This document shows, one piece after another, positions 49,871 to 58,618 of a stretch of 64,000 nt of DNA (its first letter is position 1; every line of letters begins with the position of its first letter). Source of the stretch: Pelagibius sp. Alg239-R121 (GTDB taxonomy: Bacteria; Pseudomonadota; Alphaproteobacteria; Kiloniellales; Kiloniellaceae); the NCBI RefSeq assembly GCF_947331435.1, contig NZ_CAMZOF010000001.1, positions 1,178,001-1,242,000 of the forward strand, given 5' to 3'. A program made the position numbers and the translations under genes. The notes beneath the pieces are model-generated. The model did not search any database, was not told the DNA's origin, and was given only the letters and a program-made list of their open reading frames with translations.

Positions 49871-51214
49871 ATGGACGAGATCAAAAAAGGTGTGAGTCGG
49901 CGCGGCGTATTAAAGGGCGGCACGGCTCTGGCTGCCGGCCTCGCGGCACCGACCTTCTTCATGCGGCACGCTTTCGGCGCTGATTTCCGCAACAACCCGG
50001 GCGATAGCAGCAGCGTCACCTTCGGCTTCAACGTGCCGCAGACCGGCGCCTACGCCGATGAGGGGGCCGATGAACTGCGCGCCTACAAGCTCGCTATCAA
50101 GCACATCAACGGCGAAGGCGATGGCGGCCTGCTCAACACCATGCAGCCGCTTTCGCTCAAGGGTGACGGTATCCTGGGCAAGAAAGCAGCTTACGTCACC
50201 GGTGATACGCAGACGAAGTCCGACGCCGCGCGCGCATCGGCCAAGCGTATGATCGAAAAGGACGGCGTCATCATGTACTCCGGCGGTTCGTCCTCCGGTG
50301 TCGCCATCGCACAGCAGTCGCTGGCGCAGGAGATGGGCATCGTCTTCATGAACGGCCTGACGCACTCCAACGACACCACCGGCAAGGACAAGCGGCGCTA
50401 CGGTTTCCGCCACTTCTTCAACGCCTATATGTCCGGTGCCGCGCTGGGGCCTGTGCTGGAAGCTGAGATGGGCAAGGAACGTAGCGCCTATCACCTGACA
50501 GCAGACTACACCTGGGGTTGGACTCAGGAAGAGTCGATCAAGAACACCACCGAAGGTCTCGGCTGGCAGACTGCCAACGCGGTCAAGACGCCGCTGGGCG
50601 CGGGAGATTTCTCACAGTATATCACGCCGGTTCTCAATTCCGGTGCCGACGTGTTGATTCTGAATCACTACGGCAAGGACATGATCAATTCCTTGACTCA
50701 GGCGGTTCAGTTCGGCCTGCGCGACAAGCAGGTCAACGGCAAGGACTTCCAGATCGTCGTGCCGCTGTACTCGCGTCTCATGGCTCAGGGTGCAGGTGAG
50801 AACATCAAGGGCATCTTCGGTACAACGAACTGGAACTGGTCGTTGCAGGACGCGGGCTCACAGGCTTTCGTCAAGTCGTTCGGTCAGGAATACGGTTTCC
50901 CGCCGTCGCAGGCCGCACATACTTGCTACGTACAGACCCTGCTCTATGCCAACGCCTGTCAAATGGCCGGCACCTTCTACCCGCCGGAAGTCATCAAGGC
51001 GCTGGAAGGTTTCGAGTTCGACGGCATGGGCAACGGCAAGACGCTGTATCGTGCCGAAGATCACCAGTGCTTCAAGGACGTGCTGGTCGTGAAGGGCAAC
51101 GACAACCCAAGCAGCCAGTTCGACCTTCTCGAAGTGGTTCAAGAGGTTCCGCGCAGCCAGGTCGAGTACGACGCCAGCATCTTCGGCGGCGAGCTCGGTC
51201 CCTACGAGGCCTAA
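49871..51214 (+). CDS. Tat-exported branched-chain/amide-type ABC substrate-binding protein
   Basis: The 447-residue protein starts at ATG 49871 with GGGAGGA upstream. Its leader KKGVSRRGVLKGGTALAAGLA has a twin-arginine motif (Arg10-Arg11), so it is probably exported folded by Tat, with cleavage after AFGA near residue 36. The mature part is a Leu/urea-type receptor (VTFGFNVPQTGAYADEGADELRAYKLA; TADYTWGWTQEES; VLILNHYGKDMINSL). It is the binding protein of the permease and ATPase genes downstream. A hairpin and repeat copy D lie in the gap to the permease gene. The ligand is unknown; amides, urea-like compounds or amino acids are possible. Confidence 0.92.
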   Translation: MDEIKKGVSRRGVLKGGTALAAGLAAPTFFMRHAFGADFRNNPGDSSSVTFGFNVPQTGAYADEGADELRAYKLAIKHINGEGDGGLLNTMQPLSLKGDGILGKKAAYVTGDTQTKSDAARASAKRMIEKDGVIMYSGGSSSGVAIAQQSLAQEMGIVFMNGLTHSNDTTGKDKRRYGFRHFFNAYMSGAALGPVLEAEMGKERSAYHLTADYTWGWTQEESIKNTTEGLGWQTANAVKTPLGAGDFSQYITPVLNSGADVLILNHYGKDMINSLTQAVQFGLRDKQVNGKDFQIVVPLYSRLMAQGAGENIKGIFGTTNWNWSLQDAGSQAFVKSFGQEYGFPPSQAAHTCYVQTLLYANACQMAGTFYPPEVIKALEGFEFDGMGNGKTLYRAEDHQCFKDVLVVKGNDNPSSQFDLLEVVQEVPRSQVEYDASIFGGELGPYEA

Positions 51215-51238
51215 ACGCGGCACTCGGATTGCGGTCGA

Positions 51239-51264
51239 CCCGTGGGTGCTTCGGCACCCACGGG
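51239..51264 (+). terminator. Strong hairpin with UUCG loop after the binding-protein gene
   Basis: CCCGTGGGTGC (51239-51249), loop TTCG and the exact complement to 51264 form an 11-base-pair stem with the very stable UUCG tetraloop. No T-run follows, so it is more likely a 3' stabiliser or partial attenuator than a full terminator, since the operon continues. Confidence 0.55.
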
Positions 51265-51293
51265 CGGTTCGCAGGGAAAGCCAGTGCTTTCCA

Positions 51294-51341
51294 ATATGCG
51301 ATCGCTCTTACCAGAAACGGTCAAGAACGTGAATCGCCCTC
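51294..51341 (+). repeat. 48-bp palindromic dispersed element, copy D
   Basis: This copy ends GGTCAAGAACGTGAATCGCC and then CTC, nearly identical to the right arm of copies A and B, and contains the TGCGATCG core in the left arm. It lies between the binding-protein gene and the permease gene, like copy B in the betaine transporter. Confidence 0.7.
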
Positions 51342-51490
51342 TGATTTTATGCTATAGAGGTTGATTGACCGTTTTCGCCGGTTCGGTGAAAACGGACAGA
51401 CTCTGGGGATTGATCCTGAGCGATGTGCTCACAGGGTCTCTCGGCGTATTTGCCGCAGATTTAACCAACGCGTTCTTCGGGTGGTCAGTC

Positions 51491-52507
51491 ATGGACACAC
51501 TAGCGCTCCAACTTCTGAACGGTCTCGACAAGGGCGGCGCCTATGCGCTGATCGCTCTGGGCCTCACACTGATTTTCGGCACCCTCGGCGTGGTGAACTT
51601 CGCCCATGGCGCCCTCTTCATGCTCGGCGCCTTTTGTGCGGTCTCGGTTCAGAAACTCCTGACGATTTCTGTCAAGGTGAAGGACGAAAGCATCACCTTT
51701 TTCGAGGCCTACAAAGAAGTTCCTTACCTGGAGACCTGGTTCGGCGAAACCGGGACGGTCATCATCGATTACTCGGTGCCCATCTCGATCCTGCTCGCGA
51801 TTCCCGTCATGCTGGTCATCGGACTGGCCATGGAGCGTGGACTGATCCAGCGCTTCTACAAACGGACTCACGCGGAACAGATCCTGGTCACCTTCGGTCT
51901 GGCGATCGTTATTCAGGAACTGGTGAAGGCAAATTTCGGCGCCAATCCCATTCCCACGCCGGCGCCTGAAATCGTTGCCGGCAGCGCCAGTATCGGTGAC
52001 TGGCTCGGTCTGGGCAGTGCGGTGGTTTATCCCTGGTGGCGTCTGATCTATCTGGCCTTCGCCGCTGTGGTTATTCTCGGCGTGTTCTCATTTCTTCAGT
52101 TTACGACCTTTGGCATGGTGGTCCGCGCAGGTATGCAGGATCGTGAAACCGTTGGTCTGCTGGGTATCGACATTCAACGCCGCTTCTCCGTGGTTTTCGG
52201 TCTGGCGGCGGTGGTCGCTGGGCTCGCGGGCGTCATGTACACGCCGATTTTGCCGCCGGATTATCACATGGGGATGGACTTTCTGGTCCTGTCCTTTGTC
52301 GTGGTCGTGGTCGGTGGCATGGGGTCGCTGGGCGGTGCGGTGGCGGCGGGCTTCCTGCTCGGCATCCTGCAGTCCTTTGCCTCCATGAACGAAGTCAAAA
52401 GCATACTGCCCGGCATCGATCAGATTATTATCTATCTCGTCGCCGTGGTGATCCTTCTGGTCCGTCCCCGTGGCCTGCTGGGCCGCAAGGGCGTGATGGA
52501 GAACTAA
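51491..52507 (+). CDS. Branched-chain/amide-type ABC importer permease (LivH-like)
   Basis: From ATG 51491 the permease is 338 residues; earlier in-frame starts (TTG 51365, GTG 51425) would add a stretch without LivH similarity. Family marks are LIALGLTLIFGTLGVVNFAHGALFMLGAF (near residue 17, in two parts), MVVRAGMQDRETVGLLGIDIQRRFS (coupling loop) and FVVVVVGGMGSLGGAVAAGFLLGI. A periplasmic insert with KVKDESITFFEAYKEVPYLE separates the first helices. It pairs with the LivM-like protein encoded next. Confidence 0.9.
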   Translation: MDTLALQLLNGLDKGGAYALIALGLTLIFGTLGVVNFAHGALFMLGAFCAVSVQKLLTISVKVKDESITFFEAYKEVPYLETWFGETGTVIIDYSVPISILLAIPVMLVIGLAMERGLIQRFYKRTHAEQILVTFGLAIVIQELVKANFGANPIPTPAPEIVAGSASIGDWLGLGSAVVYPWWRLIYLAFAAVVILGVFSFLQFTTFGMVVRAGMQDRETVGLLGIDIQRRFSVVFGLAAVVAGLAGVMYTPILPPDYHMGMDFLVLSFVVVVVGGMGSLGGAVAAGFLLGILQSFASMNEVKSILPGIDQIIIYLVAVVILLVRPRGLLGRKGVMEN

Positions 52508-52510
52508 GCC

Positions 52511-53656
52511 ATGATGAGCAAGATCACACCACGCAATGACAATGTAATGATGGGGCTCTTTGCCGTTGCGGTTCTGACCATGCCGATATGGCTGATGCCC
52601 ATCGGGGCGAGCTACCCCGACCTGATGCAGAAGTTTGCGATCTTCGGCATCTTCGCCATCGGCTTCAATATTCTCTTCGGACTGACAGGTTATCTGTCCT
52701 TTGGGCACGCTGCCTTCCTTGGCGTCGGTTCCTACACTGCCGTCTGGTCGTTCAAGTTGCTGAGCATGAACGTGTTGCCGGCAGTGGTTTTTGCCGTGCT
52801 GGTTGCCGGTGCCTTTTCTTTCCTGATCGGGTTCATCAGCTTGCGGCGCTCCGGCATTTATTTTTCTATCCTGACCCTCGCCTTCGCGCAGATGTCTTAT
52901 AATCTCGCCTATTCGGTTTTGACACCGATCACCAACGGTGAGACGGGCCTGCAGTTGGCAAAAAGTGATCCCCGGGTGGTTGACGCGCTCTTCGTTGAAG
53001 CCGGTGCCGGCATTCCCTCGACCAACTTCTTTGGGATCGCAATGAGCGGTTACGGCGGCTTCTACTTCTGCGCCATCCTATTGATTGTCGGCTTCTATCT
53101 TTCGCTGCGAATTACACGTTCGCCATTCGGGATGATGCTGAAGGCGATCAAGTCGAACCAGAACCGCATGAGCTACACCGGCCTCAACACACGGCCCTAT
53201 GCCCTGACGGCTTTTGTCATATCGGGCATGTACGCTGGACTCGCCGGGTCTTTGCTGGCGGTCACCGACCCGCTGGCAGGCGCCGAACGCATGCAGTGGA
53301 CGGCGTCGGGCGAGGTGGTTTTGATGACGATCCTCGGCGGGGTAGGGACACTGATTGGACCGGTGCTGGGTGCCGGTATTATCAAGTACTTTGAGAACAT
53401 CTTCTCGGCCTTTAACGAATCGATCCTGACCAGCATCTTCAGCTTCCTGCCGGATGGGCTCCAAGATGTAGTGGTGTCAGTCGTCGGGTTGTTTGTCGGC
53501 GAGGGCTGGCATCTCACCCTCGGCCTTCTCTTCATGATCATCGTGATCTACCTGCCTGGTGGGCTGGTTGAGGGCGCACAGCGAATTCGCACTTACGCCA
53601 CGAAAAAGCGGGAAAAGAAGAGCGCCGCTTCACATCAGCCTCAGATCGCAGAATAG
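52511..53656 (+). CDS. Branched-chain/amide-type ABC importer permease (LivM-like)
   Basis: The 381-residue permease starts three bases after the LivH-like stop (ATG 52511, or 52514). It shows [50 protein letters not shown] and the coupling loop [20 protein letters not shown], all LivM marks. The C-terminal tail (residues about 360-381) is very basic ([16 protein letters not shown]). Expected to form the channel with the LivH-like subunit. Confidence 0.92.
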   Translation: MMSKITPRNDNVMMGLFAVAVLTMPIWLMPIGASYPDLMQKFAIFGIFAIGFNILFGLTGYLSFGHAAFLGVGSYTAVWSFKLLSMNVLPAVVFAVLVAGAFSFLIGFISLRRSGIYFSILTLAFAQMSYNLAYSVLTPITNGETGLQLAKSDPRVVDALFVEAGAGIPSTNFFGIAMSGYGGFYFCAILLIVGFYLSLRITRSPFGMMLKAIKSNQNRMSYTGLNTRPYALTAFVISGMYAGLAGSLLAVTDPLAGAERMQWTASGEVVLMTILGGVGTLIGPVLGAGIIKYFENIFSAFNESILTSIFSFLPDGLQDVVVSVVGLFVGEGWHLTLGLLFMIIVIYLPGGLVEGAQRIRTYATKKREKKSAASHQPQIAE

Positions 53657-53669
53657 GGAGGAATAGGTC

Positions 53670-54425
53670 ATGGGAATCCTCCAGGTCCAGGACGTCAACA
53701 AAAGCTTCGGCGGATTGAAGGCCCTGCACAACGTTAATCTCGATGTGGAAGAAGGTGCGGTGCATGCCATCATCGGTCCGAACGGCGCCGGTAAGTCGAC
53801 CCTGCTGAATTGTTTTGTCGGGCGTTTAAAGCCTGACACAGGTTCAGTAATGTTTGATGGGACTTCGCTGCTGGGTATTGCGCCGCACGAGATCAATCAG
53901 GCGGGTGTGGCACGCGTGTTCCAGACACCGGAGATCTTCGGCGATCTTTCGCTGATCGAAAACGTTATGATCCCGACACTCGCCAAGCGTGACGGCGCCT
54001 ACACCGTCAATGCCTGGGGCCGGGTCGATCAGGCAGCGGAAATCCGGGATAAAGCCGAGCATATACTGGAAGATGTGGGGCTGGCGGAAAAACGTGAGAT
54101 GCATGCCAACAGTCTGTCGCGCGGGGATAAACGACGTTTGGAACTGGCCATGTGTCTCGTCCAGGAGCCCAAGCTGCTGCTGCTCGACGAGCCGACCGCA
54201 GGTATGTCACGCGCGGACACCAACAATACTATCGATCTGCTGAAGCGCATCGGTGAGCGCGGCATTACCAAGATCGTCATCGAACACGACATGCATGTGG
54301 TCTTTTCGTTGGCCAGCAAGATCAGCGTGCTGGCTCAGGGGACAGTGATTGCCGAGGGTGCGCCGGAAGACATCAAGGGCGACCCTCGTGTTCAGGAAGC
54401 CTACTTGGGAGGGGCGCACCTATGA
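53670..54425 (+). CDS. Branched-chain/amide-type ABC importer ATPase (LivG-like)
   Basis: The 251-residue ATPase has Walker A GPNGAGKST (about residues 35-43), the LivG block INQAGVARVFQTPEIFGDLS, Walker B LLLLDEPTAGMSR and switch IVIEHDMHVVF. The signature is SLSRGDKRRLELAMCL, with Arg in the LSGGQ position, as in one LivG subgroup. It has AGGGAGGA upstream and overlaps the LivF-like gene by four bases. Confidence 0.92.
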   Translation: MGILQVQDVNKSFGGLKALHNVNLDVEEGAVHAIIGPNGAGKSTLLNCFVGRLKPDTGSVMFDGTSLLGIAPHEINQAGVARVFQTPEIFGDLSLIENVMIPTLAKRDGAYTVNAWGRVDQAAEIRDKAEHILEDVGLAEKREMHANSLSRGDKRRLELAMCLVQEPKLLLLDEPTAGMSRADTNNTIDLLKRIGERGITKIVIEHDMHVVFSLASKISVLAQGTVIAEGAPEDIKGDPRVQEAYLGGAHL

Positions 54426-55186
54426 GCATCACAGAGACGACGAATGTTCAGGCCAATGGCGCCCTCAACCCGGCAAAAGGCCCGGCCTTTTTCTCCTGCT
54501 GGGATATTCACGGCTATTACGGCGAAAGCTACATCGTCCAAGGCGTGAGTTTCGACATCCGGGAAGGTGAGATCGTCGCGCTGCTCGGGCGTAACGGTGC
54601 CGGTAAGACCTCGACTCTGCGGACGATCGCGCGGATGTCGGATCCACAGTTGACCCACGGCGAGATCTGGCTGGATCACAAGCCGCTGCATGAGATGAGC
54701 GATTTCCAAGCCGCGCAGCAGGGGGTCGGACTGGTGCCGGAAGACAGGCGGATCATTCCTGGTCTGACGGTTGAGGAGAACCTGCAGCTCGCGCAGATTG
54801 CCGAGCCTCGCGGCTGGTCGATCGAACGACTCTACGACCACTTCCCGCGTCTGGCGGAACGGCGCAAGCAGGAAGGCGTGACCATGTCGGGCGGCGAACA
54901 GCAGATGCTGGCCGTCGCACGGGCGCTGGCACGGGATGTGAAGCTTCTGCTGCTCGACGAACCCTACGAAGGGTTGGCGCCGGTGATCGTGCGGGAAATC
55001 GAGAAGATTCTGGAAGAGATCAAGGGCCTGGGTCTGACCACCGTCATCGTCGAGCAGAATGCCATTGCCGCACTGAACCTGGCGGATCGGGCGATCATCC
55101 TCGACATGGGCCAGGTGGCTTTTGACGGGACGGCACAGGAAGTGCTCGACAACGATGATCTACGGCAGGAATACCTCGCGATCTAG
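54422..55186 (+). CDS. Branched-chain/amide-type ABC importer ATPase (LivF-like)
   Basis: The 254-residue ATPase has an N-terminal extension of about 25 residues, Walker A GRNGAGKTS (the usual second residue Pro is Arg), the block GVGLVPEDRRIIPGLTVEENL, signature MSGGEQQMLAVARAL, Walker B LLLLDEPYEGLAP and VIVEQNA in place of the H-loop. These are standard for LivF. It is the last transporter gene of the operon; a LacI regulator gene follows after 167 bases holding repeat copy F. Confidence 0.92.
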   Translation: MSITETTNVQANGALNPAKGPAFFSCWDIHGYYGESYIVQGVSFDIREGEIVALLGRNGAGKTSTLRTIARMSDPQLTHGEIWLDHKPLHEMSDFQAAQQGVGLVPEDRRIIPGLTVEENLQLAQIAEPRGWSIERLYDHFPRLAERRKQEGVTMSGGEQQMLAVARALARDVKLLLLDEPYEGLAPVIVREIEKILEEIKGLGLTTVIVEQNAIAALNLADRAIILDMGQVAFDGTAQEVLDNDDLRQEYLAI

Positions 55187-55198
55187 TATATTTACGAC

Positions 55199-55245
55199 GA
55201 GGCTGATTCACGCTTGTCACTGATTTAGCGAATAGATCCTGATCG
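55199..55245 (-). repeat. Possible dispersed element, copy F (diverged, inverted)
   Basis: In reverse complement the right arm reads GCGTGAATCAGCCTC, similar to the ends of copies A and D, and CACTGATTTAG is shared in inverted form with copy E. The left arm is poorly conserved, so membership is uncertain. Confidence 0.35.
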
Positions 55246-55353
55246 TCCGGCGAATCGTATTGCGGGCCGGTTTCAGTGTCAGTCCGCGGGTTCATGTTCC
55301 CTTACCGATAACTTGTCGATAAAGTCGCCGGTTCGGGGAGGGATAGGACGAGG

Positions 55354-56364
55354 ATGGCCCGGGCCACAATCAAGGATGTAGCGGAATTGGCGGGAGTGTC
55401 CATCGCCGCTGTTTCGCGCGTGCTGTCAATAAACGGCAGCGCGTCGCCGCGTATGCGCGCCAAGGTGATGGAGGCCGCGGACCAGCTCGGTTACCGGCCC
55501 AATGCACTCGCGCGCAGCATGATCAATGCCCAGACCAATCTTGTTGCGTTGGTCATCGGGGCCACCTCCAACGTCTTTGACTCCTCTCTGGTCGATGGTC
55601 TCGCCGAACATCTTGCTCTGCGCGGCAAGAAGCTGCTGCTGACGCCGGTTGTTGATTCCGGCCCGATCGACGACGAATTGATGGGGGCGTTGGACTATCA
55701 GGTCGACGCCGCCGTTGTGGCCGCCGGGACCATGACGCGGGAAGCCTGTCTCAAATGTGCAAAACTCGGTGTGCCGGTCATCCTAAGCGGCAGAAACATC
55801 AAGTCGCCCGGTATCGACAGCGTACTTGCCGACAACAAGGGGGGCGCGAGGATGGCTGCCGAGCTATTGATGCGCTCCGGCTGCGAACGCATCGCCTATG
55901 TCGGCGGTACTTACTACGCCTTTTCCGACCAGGAACGCCGGGACGGACTGGTGGAAGCTCTGGAAGAGGCGGGCCGGAGTCTATCCCACAACGTCAAGAT
56001 TCCCCAGTCGGAGGAAATGACCGGCTTCGAAATAGCGATGGAGCTTCTGTCGAAGCCGGACCGGCCGAACGGTGTTTTCTGCATCAACGACATGGCGGCG
56101 ATTGGTATTTTGCAGGCGGCGGCAGCCCTGGGTTTGTCGGTTCCCAACGACATTGCTGTGATCGGATTCGATAATACAGCGTTGGCGTCCTGGCCTAATT
56201 TCAGACTGACGACCATTGATTATCCAGTTGACCTGACTGTCGATGCGATCATTCACATGCTGGAAACACGATTGGCAGAACCTGATCTTCCTGCCCGCGT
56301 ACACCGGGTCAAAACCCGCATGGTCGTGCGCGATTCCACGCCAAAGAAACTCATTTCTTCATAG
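55354..56364 (+). CDS. LacI-family transcriptional regulator
   Basis: The 336-residue protein has the LacI headpiece ATIKDVAELAGVSIAAVSRVLS (residues about 3-24, written here in part as TIKDVAELAGVSIAAVSRVL) with the hinge helix YRPNALARSM. The C-terminal periplasmic-binding-like domain shows VLADNKGGARMAAELLMRSG, YVGGTYYAFSDQERRDGL and the late IAVIGFDNTALASWPNFRLTT. It probably controls the importer operon before it or the ThDP-enzyme gene after it, in response to a sugar or related metabolite. Confidence 0.93.
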   Translation: MARATIKDVAELAGVSIAAVSRVLSINGSASPRMRAKVMEAADQLGYRPNALARSMINAQTNLVALVIGATSNVFDSSLVDGLAEHLALRGKKLLLTPVVDSGPIDDELMGALDYQVDAAVVAAGTMTREACLKCAKLGVPVILSGRNIKSPGIDSVLADNKGGARMAAELLMRSGCERIAYVGGTYYAFSDQERRDGLVEALEEAGRSLSHNVKIPQSEEMTGFEIAMELLSKPDRPNGVFCINDMAAIGILQAAAALGLSVPNDIAVIGFDNTALASWPNFRLTTIDYPVDLTVDAIIHMLETRLAEPDLPARVHRVKTRMVVRDSTPKKLISS

Positions 56365-56407
56365 AGCCTGATTGTTTTTACTAAATCAGTGAAAAACGAT
56401 CGCACTC
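56364..56407 (-). repeat. Palindromic dispersed element, copy E (inverted, 44 bp)
   Basis: Reverse complement starts with GAGTGCGATCGTTTTT exactly as in copy A; the other arm is shorter and diverged. Its outer base is the last base of the upstream TAG stop codon, the same placement as copy C. Confidence 0.6.
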
Positions 56408-56509
56408 CAATATCCACCGTTTCATAAGGAGCATCAGGCGGTCTTGCGTTGCTTGCCGCGCCGTAGCATAAGCGAAGACTCCTAATTTTAGATCGTTTGC
56501 GAGGATTGC

Positions 56510-58063
56510 ATGTCAATGAACGGTGCGCAGAGCTTGGTGAAGACCCTTCTGAGGGCCGGGGTTGATGTTTGCTTCTCCAACCCCGGCACTTCGGAAATGC
56601 ATTTCGTCGCTGCACTGGACGAACATCCCGATATGAAGTGTGTATTGGGTCTGCACGAAACCATCGTCACCGGTGCCGCAGACGGTTATGCCCGAATGGC
56701 AGGGAAGCCGGCGGCAACCCTTTTGCATCTGGGGCCGGGGTTGGGCAACGGCTTGGCGAATCTGCACAACGCCAAACGGGCGAGGACCCCTCTGGTCAAT
56801 ATCGTCGGGGACCATGCGACCTATCATGGGCACTTCGATGCGCCGTTGACATCAGATGTCGAGGGTATCGCCGGTCCGGTTTCGGACTGGGTGCGTTCGA
56901 GCAAAACATCCTATCGCGTCGCGGGGGATGCCGCCGAGGCGGTGGCGGCTGCCCGCCAGGCGCCCGGACACATCGCGACCTTGATTCTGCCAGCCGACTG
57001 CGCTTGGAGCGCGGCGTCGGGAGCGGCCGATGCGATCGAACCGCCGCACCCGCTTGCAGTGTCGGCCGACGCGGTTTCCGCGGCCGTCGACTGGCTGCGG
57101 AGCGGCCGAAAGGTGGCACTTTTATTGGGTGATCAGGCTCTGATGTCTGGAAATCTGGAACTGGCGGGTAAGATTTCAGCGGTATCCGGATGTGAACTGT
57201 TTGCGCCGACAAGTAACCGCCGGATCATGCGCGGGGCCGGCAGGGTGGCAGTGGAACGGATTGCTTACCCGGTTGATGTGGCGCTGGAGCGCTTGGCGAA
57301 TTTTGAGGCTGTGCTCTCTTTTGGGGCCGATGAGCCGGTTGCTTTTTTCGCCTATCCCGACAAGCCCAGCCGCGTTCTGCCGGAAGCCTGTGAACTACTG
57401 CCTGTGGCGGGCGTGCGTCAGGATATTGCCGCCGCTCTTACTGCGGTTTGTGAAGCACTCGGCGCTGAAAACGCGGCTCCACCCGTTGTGGAATTCGCCC
57501 TGCCCGAAGCTCCGAGCGGCGCCATCACGCCCGATGCAGCTGCCGCGGTGGTGGCCCGTGTTCTGCCCGAGAACGCGATCGTCATCGATGAAGCAATCAC
57601 CTCGGGCCGGAGCCTGGATCGCATCACCCGGGGGGCTGTGGCTCACGACTGGTTGCAGATAACAGGCGGTGCCATCGGCTGCGGCTTTCCGCTCGCGACC
57701 GGCGCGTCCGTAGCCTGTCCAGATCGGCCGGTGCTGGGCCTCCAAGCCGATGGTTCCGGCGCCTATTCGCTGCAGGCGCTCTGGACACAGGCACGCGAAG
57801 AACAGCATGTGGTGACGTTGATCTTCGCCAACCGCGAATACCGGATCCTGAAGGGCGAGATGCGGAACGTCGGCGTGACCCAGGTTGGAAGAAACGCGCT
57901 TAGTATGCTGGATTTACGGCGTCCCAACATCGGTTGGGTGGACCTTGCCAGGGGATTTGGCGTTTCGGGCGAGAGCGTTGAGACGGTTGAGGATCTGGCA
58001 GCAGCGTTGCAGCGGGGTTTTTCCGAAAAGCGCCCTTATCTCATCGAAGCGGTCATGCCCTAA
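56510..58063 (+). CDS. Thiamine-diphosphate-dependent decarboxylase/synthase (acetolactate synthase-like)
   Basis: The 517-residue enzyme belongs to the pyruvate-oxidase/acetolactate-synthase/benzoylformate-decarboxylase family. The N-terminal CFSNPGTSEMHFVAAL and LHETIVTGAADGYARMAG hold the activating Glu. The C-terminal ThDP site runs from QADGSGAYSLQALWTQAREE to IFANREYRIL, with Ala in place of Gly in the usual GDG and ANR in place of NN, a form seen in the MdlC-like group. A catabolic 2-oxoacid decarboxylase is more likely than biosynthetic acetolactate synthase. No small subunit gene is adjacent. It follows the LacI gene after the copy E repeat. Confidence 0.88.
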   Translation: MSMNGAQSLVKTLLRAGVDVCFSNPGTSEMHFVAALDEHPDMKCVLGLHETIVTGAADGYARMAGKPAATLLHLGPGLGNGLANLHNAKRARTPLVNIVGDHATYHGHFDAPLTSDVEGIAGPVSDWVRSSKTSYRVAGDAAEAVAAARQAPGHIATLILPADCAWSAASGAADAIEPPHPLAVSADAVSAAVDWLRSGRKVALLLGDQALMSGNLELAGKISAVSGCELFAPTSNRRIMRGAGRVAVERIAYPVDVALERLANFEAVLSFGADEPVAFFAYPDKPSRVLPEACELLPVAGVRQDIAAALTAVCEALGAENAAPPVVEFALPEAPSGAITPDAAAAVVARVLPENAIVIDEAITSGRSLDRITRGAVAHDWLQITGGAIGCGFPLATGASVACPDRPVLGLQADGSGAYSLQALWTQAREEQHVVTLIFANREYRILKGEMRNVGVTQVGRNALSMLDLRRPNIGWVDLARGFGVSGESVETVEDLAAALQRGFSEKRPYLIEAVMP

Positions 58064-58102
58064 TATTTTTTCTCGGGTGTCGCCGGCATCCGGAAAGCAG
58101 GT

Positions 58103-58495
58103 TTAGTCGAACGAGATACTGTGACCGTCCTTTACGATGAAAGGAACGCGGAAGTCCTCGCCCGTGAAGTAATAGAGCCCTTGTTTCTCGTCATGCATGA
58201 TGGCGTAACAGGACCAGCTCTCCTCGTTCCATAGGCCGGTCCAGGACGAGCAATAGCTGTCGTTCTCGGCTTTCCAACGCCCTTCAGAGGGTCGGACGTC
58301 ACCCTGCTGTATCCAGAGGGTCAGACCGGATTTCGAGAAATATTGGCGCGTGTGTTTTTCATGGTGCAGGCCCTGGACCGAGTTCCCAGTCAAGAGTTTG
58401 GAAATTTCAGCGTTCGACAGGGTGACCTCGCCAGCGGATACATATGACGGCAGGGCTGCGGCCAAGGCGGCAGCGACAACGGTTTTTCTGAGCAA
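58103..58495 (-). CDS. Exported hypothetical protein with conserved Cys/Trp core
   Basis: The 130-residue protein has a signal peptide (MLRKTVVAAALAAALPSYVSA, cleavage near residue 21, the last part written as PSYVSA). The mature part has LSNAEISKLLTGNSVQGLH, QYFSKSGLTLWIQQGD, GRWKAENDSYCSSW and ESWSCYAIMHDEKQGLYYF; the two Cys could form a disulfide. The pattern recalls small uncharacterised periplasmic proteins common in alphaproteobacteria. The function is unknown. It faces the ThDP-enzyme gene end-to-end. Confidence 0.75.
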   Translation of the reverse strand: MLRKTVVAAALAAALPSYVSAGEVTLSNAEISKLLTGNSVQGLHHEKHTRQYFSKSGLTLWIQQGDVRPSEGRWKAENDSYCSSWTGLWNEESWSCYAIMHDEKQGLYYFTGEDFRVPFIVKDGHSISFD

Positions 58496-58618
58496 GACTC
58501 TCTCCCTAGGTCAAGGTTCACTTCCGTCTTCTATAGCGCAATATGATGCTTGTTGCGCAACATCGCGGAAATTTGATCCGAAAACAGAGGCCTGTAGCGA
58601 GAACCTGAGGAATATTAT

